A DNA stretch of 64,000 nucleotides from NCBI RefSeq assembly GCF_905207245.1, contig NZ_CAJLKP010000007.1, positions 62,001 through 126,000 on the forward strand, read 5' to 3'. Origin of the DNA: an uncultured Bacteroides sp. Lineage in GTDB: Bacteria; Bacteroidota; Bacteroidia; Bacteroidales; Bacteroidaceae. This document shows positions 43,709-51,590 of this stretch, piece after piece. Under the pieces are notes generated by a model. The model was not told the DNA's origin, searched no databases, and worked only from the letters and a program-made list of their open reading frames with translations. Numbering within the stretch: the first letter of the stretch is position 1; the number at the start of each line of letters is the position of its first letter. The translations under genes and the position numbers were made by a program.

Positions 43709-43897
43709 ATGGCAAAGAAAGCAAAAGGTAACAGAGTACAGGTGATTCTGGAATGCACAGAACACAAAGATAGCGGTATGCCGGGAACTTCTCGTTATAT
43801 CACTACAAAGAATAGAAAGAATACAACTGAAAGATTGGAATTGAAGAAATACAATCCGATTTTGAAGAGAGTAACAGTACATAAAGAAATTAAATAA
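43709..43897 (+). CDS. rpmG: 50S ribosomal protein L33
   Basis: A 62-residue L33 (AKGNRVQVILECTEHKDSG, RYITTKNRKNTTERLELKKYNP). It has only one cysteine, so it is the zinc-free type. It lies 22 bases after rpmB and 12 bases before the DUF4295 gene, in one transcript. Confidence 0.96.
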   Translation: MAKKAKGNRVQVILECTEHKDSGMPGTSRYITTKNRKNTTERLELKKYNPILKRVTVHKEIK

Positions 43898-43909
43898 TAA
43901 GTATAACCC

Positions 43910-44068
43910 ATGGCAAAGAAAACTGTAGCAAGTTTGCACGAAGGTTCTAAAGAAGGTCGTGCTTATACAAAGGTTATCAAAATGGTTAAGTCTCCGAAGA
44001 CTGGTGCTTACACCTTTGATGAACAAATGGTATTGAATGAAAAAGTACAGGACTTTTTCAAGAAATAA
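43910..44068 (+). CDS. DUF4295 small basic protein
   Basis: A 52-codon gene starting at ATG 43910 and ending in TAA 44068. The peptide begins MAKKTVASLHEGSKEGR, contains KMVKSPKTGAYTFDEQMV and ends VQDFFKK. It is a conserved Bacteroidetes protein that follows L28 and L33 and is probably ribosome-associated; its role is not established. Its length, basic N-terminus, tight spacing and the terminator directly behind support it as a real gene. Confidence 0.85.
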   Translation: MAKKTVASLHEGSKEGRAYTKVIKMVKSPKTGAYTFDEQMVLNEKVQDFFKK

Positions 44069-44098
44069 GATAGTCTGTCGAAAGACGTTTGATTATAA

Positions 44099-44136
44099 AA
44101 TCCTCTTATCGTATTCCGGTAAGGGGATTTTTTTTA
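44099..44136 (+). terminator. Terminator of the rpmB-rpmG-DUF4295 transcript
   Basis: AATCCTCTTATC pairs with GGTAAGGGGATT (two G-U pairs) around a 7-base loop, followed by a run of T. Confidence 0.85.
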
Positions 44137-44168
44137 TACTTTATTCTTATACTTTCATTACTTTGTTA

Positions 44169-44176
44169 TATCTTTG
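44169..44176 (+). promoter_or_regulatory. -7 promoter box of ftsY-rimO
   Basis: TATCTTTG matches TAnnTTTG, 33 bases before the ftsY ATG. Confidence 0.55.
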
Positions 44177-44208
44177 TGGAATAATGTACTGCATAAATAA
44201 AATAGGAT

Positions 44209-45168
44209 ATGGGATTTTTTAGTTTTTTCTCGAAGGAAAAGAAAGAAACATTAGATAAAGGATTGTCTAAGACGAAGGAAAGTGTATTTGGCAAGATTGC
44301 CCGTGCTGTGGCAGGAAAGTCAAAAGTGGATGACGAAGTGCTTGATAATCTGGAGGAAGTGTTGATTACTTCGGATGTGGGTGTGGAAACTACGTTAAAT
44401 ATAATTGAACGTATAGAGAAGCGTGCTGCAGCTGAAAAATATATGAATGCGCAAGAACTGAATAGTATTTTGCGCGATGAAATCGCTGCTTTATTGACAG
44501 AGAACAACTCGGATGATGTAGCTGATTTTGAAGCACCGATTGAAAAGAAACCTTACGTTATAATGGTGGTGGGAGTGAACGGTGTTGGTAAAACAACAAC
44601 TATCGGCAAGTTGGCTTATCAATTCAAGAAGGCGGGCAAAAGCGTTTATTTGGGTGCGGCGGATACTTTTCGTGCGGCAGCCGTTGAGCAGTTGGATATC
44701 TGGGGTGGACGGGTAGGAGTACCTGTTATTAAGCAAAAGATGGGGGCTGATCCGGCTTCTGTGGCTTATGATACTTTGAACTCTGCTGTTGCCAATAATG
44801 CTGATGTGGTGATTATTGATACTGCCGGACGTCTTCATAACAAGGTTGGCTTGATGAATGAGCTGACTAAAATTAAGAATGTTATGAAGAAAGTGGTTCC
44901 TGATGCTCCTGATGAGGTATTGTTGGTTTTGGATGGTTCTACCGGGCAAAATGCGTTTGAACAGGCTAAGCAGTTCACTTTGGCAACGGAAGTGACAGCA
45001 ATGGCTATTACAAAATTGGATGGTACTGCCAAGGGTGGTGTCGTTATCGGCATCTCCGATCAGTTTAAAATCCCCGTGAAATATATCGGACTTGGTGAAG
45101 GAATGGAAGACTTGCAAGTATTCCGCAAGAATGAATTTGTTGACTCATTGTTTGGGGAGAATGCATGA
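44209..45168 (+). CDS. ftsY: Signal recognition particle receptor FtsY
   Basis: A 319-residue SRP GTPase that docks ribosome-nascent chain complexes at the inner membrane. The N-domain (about 20-95) precedes the G-domain with G1 GVNGVGKTTTIGKLA, DTFRAAAVEQL (the SRP-specific insertion), G3 DTAGRLHNK and G4 TKLDGTAKGG, ending in GLGEGMEDLQVF. The acidic N-terminal A-domain is almost absent, as is common in Bacteroidetes. Its last 4 bases overlap the rimO start, so the two are coupled. Confidence 0.97.
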   Translation: MGFFSFFSKEKKETLDKGLSKTKESVFGKIARAVAGKSKVDDEVLDNLEEVLITSDVGVETTLNIIERIEKRAAAEKYMNAQELNSILRDEIAALLTENNSDDVADFEAPIEKKPYVIMVVGVNGVGKTTTIGKLAYQFKKAGKSVYLGAADTFRAAAVEQLDIWGGRVGVPVIKQKMGADPASVAYDTLNSAVANNADVVIIDTAGRLHNKVGLMNELTKIKNVMKKVVPDAPDEVLLVLDGSTGQNAFEQAKQFTLATEVTAMAITKLDGTAKGGVVIGISDQFKIPVKYIGLGEGMEDLQVFRKNEFVDSLFGENA

Positions 45169-46463
45169 AACGGAAGACTATTGATATTATCACTTTAGGG
45201 TGTTCTAAAAACTTGGTGGATTCGGAGCACTTGATGCGTCAACTGGAAGAAGCCGGGTATCATGTGACTCATGATGCGGAAAAGCCGGAGGGAGAGATTG
45301 CTGTTATCAATACTTGCGGCTTCATCGGTGATGCAAAAGAAGAATCCATTAATATGATTCTGGAATTTGCACAGGCCAGGGAAGAAGGTGAATTGGAAAA
45401 ACTTTATGTGATGGGTTGTCTTTCTGAACGTTATCTGAAAGAACTTGCTATTGAAATTCCGCAGGTAGACAAATTTTATGGTAAATTCAACTGGGCGGAG
45501 TTGTTGCAGGATCTTGGAAAAGCTTATCACGAAGAGCTTCATATTGAGCGTACGCTTACTACTCCTAAGCATTATGCATACCTGAAAATTTCAGAAGGTT
45601 GCGATAGGAAGTGTTCCTATTGTGCTATCCCTATTATTACGGGGAAACACGTGTCGCGTCCGATAGAAGAAATCCTGGATGAGGTGCGTTATCTGGTGGC
45701 TAAAGGGGTGAAAGAATTTCAGGTTATTGCTCAGGAGCTGACGTATTATGGCGTGGATTTGTATAAAAAACAAATGTTGCCTGAGCTTGTAGAACGTATC
45801 TCTGAAATTCCCGGTGTGGAGTGGATACGTTTGCATTATGCTTATCCGGCACATTTTCCTACTGATTTATTCAGAGTAATGCGTGAGCGTCCCAATGTAT
45901 GTAAATATATGGATATTGCCCTTCAGCATATCAGTGATTCGATGCTGGAGAAGATGCGCCGTCATGTAACAAAGGAAGAAACCTATCGTTTGTTGGAGCA
46001 ATTTCGCAAAGAGGTACCGGGGATTCATCTGCGTACGACGTTGATGGTGGGGCATCCCGGAGAAACGGAAGCTGATTTTGAGGACTTGAAAGAGTTTGTC
46101 CGGAAGGTTCGTTTCGATAGAATGGGGGCTTTTGCCTATTCGGAAGAGGAGGGTACTTATGCAGCCGCACACTACGAAGATGAAATTCCTCAAGAAGTGA
46201 AACAAGCGCGTTTGGATGAATTGATGTCTATTCAGCAGGGTATTTCTGCTGAATTGAGCGCGGCAAAGGTGGGTCGATGCATGAAAGTGATAATAGATCG
46301 CTTGGAAGGTGATTATTACGTGGGTCGTACAGAATTTGATTCTCCTGAAGTAGATCCGGAAGTCTTGATAGAGCAGGACGGGCAGACCTTGCTTATTGGT
46401 AACTTTTACCAGGTAGAGATAATAAATTCCGATGATTTCGACCTTTTTGGACGGGTAATTTAA
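45165..46463 (+). CDS. rimO: Ribosomal protein S12 methylthiotransferase RimO
   Basis: A 432-residue radical-SAM enzyme that adds a methylthio group to an Asp of ribosomal protein S12. The N-terminal UPF0004 domain opens with IDIITLGCSKNLVDSE and carries the cysteines for the second iron-sulfur cluster (GCSKN, NTCGFIG, MGCLSER). The radical SAM triad is CDRKCSYCAIP, and the TRAM domain fills the last 65 residues (MKVIIDRLEGDYYVGRTEFDSPEVD). The order matches RimO rather than MiaB. It overlaps ftsY by 4 bases. Confidence 0.96.
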   Translation: MKRKTIDIITLGCSKNLVDSEHLMRQLEEAGYHVTHDAEKPEGEIAVINTCGFIGDAKEESINMILEFAQAREEGELEKLYVMGCLSERYLKELAIEIPQVDKFYGKFNWAELLQDLGKAYHEELHIERTLTTPKHYAYLKISEGCDRKCSYCAIPIITGKHVSRPIEEILDEVRYLVAKGVKEFQVIAQELTYYGVDLYKKQMLPELVERISEIPGVEWIRLHYAYPAHFPTDLFRVMRERPNVCKYMDIALQHISDSMLEKMRRHVTKEETYRLLEQFRKEVPGIHLRTTLMVGHPGETEADFEDLKEFVRKVRFDRMGAFAYSEEEGTYAAAHYEDEIPQEVKQARLDELMSIQQGISAELSAAKVGRCMKVIIDRLEGDYYVGRTEFDSPEVDPEVLIEQDGQTLLIGNFYQVEIINSDDFDLFGRVI

Positions 46464-46541
46464 ATATTTTTCCCGAAGAATTTGTGTATATGCGGAAGTT
46501 TTGCTAATATAGCACCGAACTTTATAAAAAATATCTGGATT

Positions 46542-46814
46542 TTGAATAATAAAGAGTTTACTTCAGAACTGTCACGAAGATTGGGATATACCATAAAGGA
46601 TACATCCGAACTGATTGCATCTTTGCTGTCGGATATGACGCAACAGTTGCAAGAGGGGAACGTTATTTCTGTGCAAGGTTTCGGCACTTTTGAGGTTAAG
46701 AAGAAGGCTGAGCGTATCACCATTAATCCTACTACGAAATTGCGTATGTTGATTCCGCCTAAATTGGTGTTGAGCTATAGACCGAGTAGTACCCTGAAGG
46801 ATAAATTTAAGTAA
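46542..46814 (+). CDS. HU-family DNA-binding protein
   Basis: A protein of about 90 residues of the HU/IHF fold (NNKEFTSELSRRLGYTIKDT, IASLLSDMTQQLQEGNVISVQGFGTFEVKKKAERI, NPTTKLRMLIPPKLVLSY). The DNA-binding arm lacks the usual proline-containing tip, so it belongs to a divergent HU branch. The frame reaches an ATG at 46482, but those 20 codons do not look like HU; a TTG at 46542 gives the expected N-terminus (M)NNKEF and is preferred. It lies just before the HU-LysM fusion, with which it probably forms an operon. Confidence 0.85.
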   Translation: MNNKEFTSELSRRLGYTIKDTSELIASLLSDMTQQLQEGNVISVQGFGTFEVKKKAERITINPTTKLRMLIPPKLVLSYRPSSTLKDKFK

Positions 46815-46845
46815 CCCTGTCTCACTCCAAGTAATCTCCATAATT

Positions 46846-48189
46846 ATGAATGAAAAACTGAACATACAGAATTTGATAGAACTGCTTGCCGAAAAGCATG
46901 GCATGGATAAAAAAGATGCCGAGAGTTTCGTGAAAGAGTTTTTCCAGTTGGTTGAAGAGTCGCTGGAAACAGACAAGTATGTGAAGATTAAAGGTTTAGG
47001 TACATTTAAGCTGATAAATGTAGAGAACCGTGAAAGTGTGAATATAAATACGGGAGAGCGGTTTGAAATACAGGGGCACACTAAAGTCTCATTTACTCCG
47101 GAACCAACTCTGAAAGATTTGATAAATAAACCTTTTTCACATTTTGAGACAGTAGTGTTGAATGATAAAACAGTGCTGGAAGATACGCCGATGGAAAGCA
47201 GTTCTGAAGAGGAGGAAGAAAAGGAAGAAGAAAATTTAGTAGGGCAAACTGCTGAAATGCCTATTGTTGCATCGAAAGAGCCCGTAGAGAGCGCAGAATT
47301 GCCTGTAGATGAAGTGGACGAGTTTATTGAAAATGCACCTACTGAAATAGAAGAGATGGCTGTCGAAATAGAAAAAGTGGTTGTTGAAGAAGAAAAGGTA
47401 GCTGAAGAAGAAACTATTGCGATAGCTGAAGAAACGATAGAAGTTGTCGAAGAAATAATTCAGGTAGTAGAAGAACCTGGCCTTTCCTCTGACGAACATG
47501 CCGCTCAGCCTGATGGGCCTGTTACAGAACTTTTGATTGAGCAACAAGAGGAAGATAGGATACCTACCTATGAGATACCTGATGCTGATGAATCTGCAGC
47601 TCCTGTAGATAAACCGGATAGTTCTACTATGAAATTCTTTATTGGTATTGTAGTACTTGTGGTTGTGTTGTGTGTTGGTGCTGTGACTTTTATGTATTAT
47701 CCGGATTTATTTGATAGGTCTGTACCGCCTACTGAAAAAGTAGCCGACGGAAAGACGAAAGAACCGGCGTCTTCTGTTGCCTTGACGGATAGTGTTGTCC
47801 GAAAAGATACAGCATTGGTTGTTAAAGCAGATACGGTGGCAGAGGTCATCACACCAAAATCCACTGAGCCAGAGCCTGTCATTGAATCGAAGCCGGCTAC
47901 TGCTGCGCCGAAACCGGTTGCTCAAAAGGAAAATCCTGTAGCTGCCTCTAAGAAAGATAATAAGAAAGCGACTCCTTTTGAACCTGATTCTGTAAACTAT
48001 AAGATAGTAGGAACAAAGGCTACCTATACTATAGCGGAAGGAGAAACTTTGACGAAAGTCGCACTTCGTTTCTACGGAACCAAAGCTCTCTGGCCGTATA
48101 TCGTGAAGTATAATCCTGATGTTATAAAGAACCCGGATCACGTGCCCTATGGAACTGTAGTCAAGATACCGGAGCTTGTGAAGAAATAA
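46846..48189 (+). CDS. HU domain - transmembrane - LysM fusion protein
   Basis: A 447-residue protein with an unusual order. Residues 1-95 are an HU/IHF-like DNA-binding domain (QNLIELLAEKHGMDKKDAES, FVKEFFQLVEESLETDKYVKIKGLGTFKL). Residues about 110-255 are an extremely acidic, Glu/Val-rich linker. Residues 263-285 are a single membrane span (FFIGIVVLVVVLCVGAVTFMYY). Then comes a Pro/Ala/Lys linker and a LysM domain (about 394-443, YTIAEGETLTKVALRFYGTKALWPYIVKYN). The predicted topology puts the HU domain in the cytoplasm and LysM on peptidoglycan, so it could tether nucleoid to wall. It follows the small HU gene by 31 bases. Confidence 0.88.
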   Translation: MNEKLNIQNLIELLAEKHGMDKKDAESFVKEFFQLVEESLETDKYVKIKGLGTFKLINVENRESVNINTGERFEIQGHTKVSFTPEPTLKDLINKPFSHFETVVLNDKTVLEDTPMESSSEEEEEKEEENLVGQTAEMPIVASKEPVESAELPVDEVDEFIENAPTEIEEMAVEIEKVVVEEEKVAEEETIAIAEETIEVVEEIIQVVEEPGLSSDEHAAQPDGPVTELLIEQQEEDRIPTYEIPDADESAAPVDKPDSSTMKFFIGIVVLVVVLCVGAVTFMYYPDLFDRSVPPTEKVADGKTKEPASSVALTDSVVRKDTALVVKADTVAEVITPKSTEPEPVIESKPATAAPKPVAQKENPVAASKKDNKKATPFEPDSVNYKIVGTKATYTIAEGETLTKVALRFYGTKALWPYIVKYNPDVIKNPDHVPYGTVVKIPELVKK

Positions 48190-48201
48190 CAGAAAATATT
48201 G

Positions 48202-48240
48202 CACCCCTGCAAGTTGACCACTACGTTGCTTGCAGGGGTG
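48202..48240 (+). terminator. Strong hairpin after the HU-LysM gene
   Basis: CACCCCTGCAAG pairs perfectly with CTTGCAGGGGTG around a 15-base loop. The tail (AATTGTAGTTTATT) is only moderately T-rich, so it may be a weak terminator or an mRNA 3'-end stabiliser. Confidence 0.6.
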
Positions 48241-48372
48241 AATTGTAGTTTATTCCTATTTGCGAAATTGAAAATCTTTTTAGAAACTATTGTTAACTAC
48301 TAAACTCTATGAAAGTAGTTTAATCTAATCGTTTTTTAATAAAAATTAGTTGGTATGGTTAATTTATTCCTG

Positions 48373-48380
48373 TACTTTTG
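48373..48380 (+). promoter_or_regulatory. Promoter of the moxR-bat operon
   Basis: TACTTTTG matches TAnnTTTG. A TTGG at 48350-48353 is 19 bases upstream, as expected for the -33 element. The moxR ATG is 75 bases downstream. Confidence 0.55.
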
Positions 48381-48454
48381 GGAGCGAAAAAAATAATTAC
48401 CAGTAGTATGCTGGATAACCAATGGAATTTAAACAATAAAAAATAATAGTATTT

Positions 48455-49450
48455 ATGGCTGAAACAATTGATATCCGCGAATTAAATGAACGGATTGAAA
48501 GACAAAGTTCTTTCGTTACCAACCTTACTACTGGCATGGACCAGATTATCGTAGGACAAAAACATCTGGTAGAGTCATTGTTAATCGGTTTACTATCCGA
48601 CGGACACGTATTATTGGAAGGTGTGCCCGGTTTGGCAAAAACATTGGCAATCAAAACGCTGGCTTCGCTGATTGATGCGCAATACAGTCGTGTACAGTTT
48701 ACGCCTGATTTGCTGCCTGCCGACGTTATTGGTACAATGGTATATAGCCAGAAAGACGAAACTTTCCAGGTAAAGAAAGGTCCTATTTTTGCTAACTTTG
48801 TTCTTGCGGACGAAATTAACCGTGCTCCGGCCAAAGTGCAGAGTGCTTTGCTTGAAGCTATGCAAGAACGCCAGGTAACTATCGGTAAGCAAACATTCCT
48901 GTTGCCCGAACCTTTCCTTGTACTTGCTACTCAGAATCCTATTGAACAGGAAGGTACTTATCCGTTGCCCGAAGCACAGGTAGACCGTTTCATGCTGAAA
49001 GTAGTCATTGACTATCCGAAGATGGAAGAAGAAAAACTGATTATCCGTCAGAATATCAATGGTGAGAAATTCAATGTGAAACCTATCCTAAAAGCAGAAG
49101 AAATCATAGAAGCCCGTAAGGTTGTTCGTCAGGTATACCTGGACGAAAAGATTGAACGTTATATTGTAGATATTGTGTTCGCCACCCGTTACCCAGAGAA
49201 ATATGATTTGAAAGACCTGAAAGATATGATCGGTTTTGGTGGTTCACCCCGTGCTTCTATCAATCTGGCATTGGCTGCCCGTACTTATGCTTTCATCAAA
49301 CGTCGTGGTTATGTTATTCCTGAGGATGTACGTGCTGTGGCTCACGACGTATTGCGTCATCGTATCGGTTTGACGTACGAAGCAGAGGCTAGCAACCTGA
49401 CTTCTGATGAAATCATCAGCAAGATACTAAATAAGGTTGAAGTACCTTAA
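48455..49450 (+). CDS. MoxR family AAA+ ATPase
   Basis: A 331-residue AAA+ chaperone-like ATPase of the MoxR group, thought to assist folding or activation of von Willebrand A domain partners. Walker A is read as GVPGLAKTLA, Walker B as FVLADEINRAPAKVQSALLEAMQE, sensor 1 as LATQNPIEQEGTYPLPEAQVDRFM, and sensor 2 as GFGGSPRASINLALAARTYAF. It leads the DUF58-BatA-BatE gene set, where its partners are the two vWA proteins. A run of hairpins separates it from the next gene. Confidence 0.94.
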   Translation: MAETIDIRELNERIERQSSFVTNLTTGMDQIIVGQKHLVESLLIGLLSDGHVLLEGVPGLAKTLAIKTLASLIDAQYSRVQFTPDLLPADVIGTMVYSQKDETFQVKKGPIFANFVLADEINRAPAKVQSALLEAMQERQVTIGKQTFLLPEPFLVLATQNPIEQEGTYPLPEAQVDRFMLKVVIDYPKMEEEKLIIRQNINGEKFNVKPILKAEEIIEARKVVRQVYLDEKIERYIVDIVFATRYPEKYDLKDLKDMIGFGGSPRASINLALAARTYAFIKRRGYVIPEDVRAVAHDVLRHRIGLTYEAEASNLTSDEIISKILNKVEVP

Positions 49451-49465
49451 TGTAAGTATCTTTAA

Positions 49466-49540
49466 AATAGCTTTTGAAAGCTATTAATAAACGTTGCCAA
49501 CGTTTTTAAAGAATCTTGCCGACGTTTTTAAAGAACGTCG
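49466..49540 (+). promoter_or_regulatory. Three consecutive small hairpins between moxR and the DUF58 gene
   Basis: AATAGCTTT/AAAGCTATT (49466-49485), AAACGTT/AACGTTT (49489-49505, followed by TT) and CGACGTT/AACGTCG (49520-49540). The second and third include an 18-base direct repeat, GCC(A/G)ACGTTTTTAAAGAA, at 49496 and 49518. They may attenuate or process the operon message so moxR is made in excess. Confidence 0.55.
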
Positions 49541-49575
49541 AAGGTATTTATTAACGGAATTATTCTACTATATAA

Positions 49576-50445
49576 ATGGAAACAAGTGAACTGTTAAAAA
49601 AAGTCCGTCAGATTGAAATCAAGACGCGAGGATTATCCAACAATATTTTTGCGGGCCAGTATCATACGGCCTTCAAGGGTAGAGGTATGGCATTCTCCGA
49701 AGTGCGCGAATATCAATTTGGTGACGATATACGCGACATCGATTGGAACGTGACTGCACGCTTCAATAAACCTTACGTGAAGGTGTTTGAAGAAGAGCGC
49801 GAACTGACCGTGATGTTGCTGGTGGATGTTTCCGGTAGTTTGGAATTCGGTACGGTGAAGCAGATGAAAAAGGATATGGTGACGGAGATTGCGGCTACGC
49901 TGGCATTTTCGGCTATACAGAATAACGACAAGATCGGTGTTGTCTTTTTCTCTGACCGGATAGAGAAGTTTATCCCGCCTAAGAAAGGGCGAAAACATAT
50001 CTTGTATATCATCCGCGAACTGATTGATTTCAAAGCGGAAAGTCGGCGGACAAATATCCGTCTCGGATTGGAATATCTGACAAATGTGATGAAACGCCGT
50101 TGCACAGCATTCCTCTTGTCTGATTTCATCGATCAGGGAAACTTTAAGAATGCAATGACTATCGCCAACCGGAAACATGATGTGGTCGCTATTCAGGTAT
50201 ATGACCGTCGGGTAGAGGAACTGCCAGCTATCGGTTTGATGAAAATTAAAGATGCTGAGACTGGACATGAACAGTGGATTGACACTTCATCACGTGCCGT
50301 TCGTCGTGCCCATCATGATTGGTGGGTGGATAAACAGGTAGAATTGCATGAGGCATTCACTAAGAGTAATGTTGATAATGTGTCGGTACGTACTGACCAG
50401 GACTATGTCAGAGCATTGATGAATTTGTTTGCGAAACGAAATTAA
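49576..50445 (+). CDS. DUF58 domain protein of the Bat operon
   Basis: A 289-residue protein with the DUF58 signature GMAFSEVREYQFGDDIRDIDWNVTARFNKPYVKVFEEERELT (about 36-77). A vWA-like segment, VMLLVDVSGSLEFG, follows and carries a D-x-S-x-S MIDAS-type motif. It is a constant partner of MoxR ATPases. The protein is cytoplasmic by sequence, with no membrane span. It lies 9 bases before the next gene. Confidence 0.9.
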   Translation: METSELLKKVRQIEIKTRGLSNNIFAGQYHTAFKGRGMAFSEVREYQFGDDIRDIDWNVTARFNKPYVKVFEEERELTVMLLVDVSGSLEFGTVKQMKKDMVTEIAATLAFSAIQNNDKIGVVFFSDRIEKFIPPKKGRKHILYIIRELIDFKAESRRTNIRLGLEYLTNVMKRRCTAFLLSDFIDQGNFKNAMTIANRKHDVVAIQVYDRRVEELPAIGLMKIKDAETGHEQWIDTSSRAVRRAHHDWWVDKQVELHEAFTKSNVDNVSVRTDQDYVRALMNLFAKRN

Positions 50446-50453
50446 TCGGAAAA

Positions 50454-51533
50454 ATGAAAAGATATCTATTTCTGATAACCCTATTGGGCATATTGACCGG
50501 CAAGGCTGTGGCGCAGTCGGTGACAGTGGATGCTACCATTGATTCCCTGCAAATATATATTGGTGATCAGGCGAAGATTAAACTTCAAGTGGCGTTGGAT
50601 GCGGACAAACAGGCTATTTTCCCTGTTTATACGGATACGCTGGTGCGAGGAGTGGAGATTATAGATGTTGCAAAGGCTGATACGCAGTATATAAATGATA
50701 ATAAGCGAATGCTGATTACACAGGAATACACTGTTACATCATTCGACTCGGCATTGTATTATTTGCCACCGATGGAGGTGACAGTGGATAATAAAGCATA
50801 TCGTTCGAAGGCGTTGGCACTGAAAGTCTATTCAATGAATGTTCCGTTGGATCCTGAAAATCCGGAACAGTTCTTTGGACCTAAAACTGTGATGCAGGCT
50901 CCATTTGTATGGGAAGACTGGTATGGAATTATCATTTGTGGGATACTGCTTATTCCATTTGCGCTGCTGCTTATCTATTTGATTATGCGTATCTGTGATA
51001 ATAAGCCGATAATACGTAAAGTGAAAGTTGAGCCGAAGTTACCGCCGCATCAGCAGGCAATGAAGGAGATAGAACGTATCAAGAGTGAGAAAGTATGGCA
51101 AAAGGGTCAATCTAAAGAATACTATACGGAGTTGACGGATACTTTACGTACTTATATCCGAGGGCGTTTTGGCTTCAATGCACTGGAAATGACTTCATCG
51201 GAAATCATAGAGAAGCTGTTGGATATGGAGGATAAAGAAGCTATTGCTGATTTGCGTACTCTCTTTCAGACTGCTGACTTGGTGAAGTTCGCTAAGCATG
51301 CTCCGCTGATGAATGAGAATGATGCGAATCTGATTAACGCTATTGATTTTATCAATGAAACAAAAGAGGTAGAAGCTGAGAATGTGAAACCTCAGCCAAC
51401 TGAAATTACGATCATTGAGAAACGTTCTTTGCGTACTAAGATATTGTTGGGCGTAGGTATTGCTGTATTGGCAGCTGCCTTGATTGGTGTGCTTACTTAT
51501 ATTGGAATGCAGTTATACAGCTATTTTGCTTAA
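50454..51533 (+). CDS. BatD-related membrane protein of the Bat operon
   Basis: A 359-residue membrane protein. A signal peptide (FLITLLGILTGKAVAQ) is followed by a periplasmic beta-domain (about 21-155, SVTVDATIDSLQIYIGDQAKIKLQV) resembling the start of BatD. A span lies at about 159-179 (IIICGILLIPFALLLIYLIM). A helical cytoplasmic region resembles the end of BatD (YYTELTDTLRTYIRGRFGFNALEMTSSEIIEKLL), and a second span lies at about 332-355. It is the extra gene between DUF58 and batA, always found in this operon in Bacteroidetes. A role in assembling the Bat complex is inferred from context. Confidence 0.8.
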   Translation: MKRYLFLITLLGILTGKAVAQSVTVDATIDSLQIYIGDQAKIKLQVALDADKQAIFPVYTDTLVRGVEIIDVAKADTQYINDNKRMLITQEYTVTSFDSALYYLPPMEVTVDNKAYRSKALALKVYSMNVPLDPENPEQFFGPKTVMQAPFVWEDWYGIIICGILLIPFALLLIYLIMRICDNKPIIRKVKVEPKLPPHQQAMKEIERIKSEKVWQKGQSKEYYTELTDTLRTYIRGRFGFNALEMTSSEIIEKLLDMEDKEAIADLRTLFQTADLVKFAKHAPLMNENDANLINAIDFINETKEVEAENVKPQPTEITIIEKRSLRTKILLGVGIAVLAAALIGVLTYIGMQLYSYFA

Positions 51534-51590
51534 TTGCAAAATCAGTAGTAACTTCAATCGTAAATTGTAAATTGTTAAATAGTAAATACA

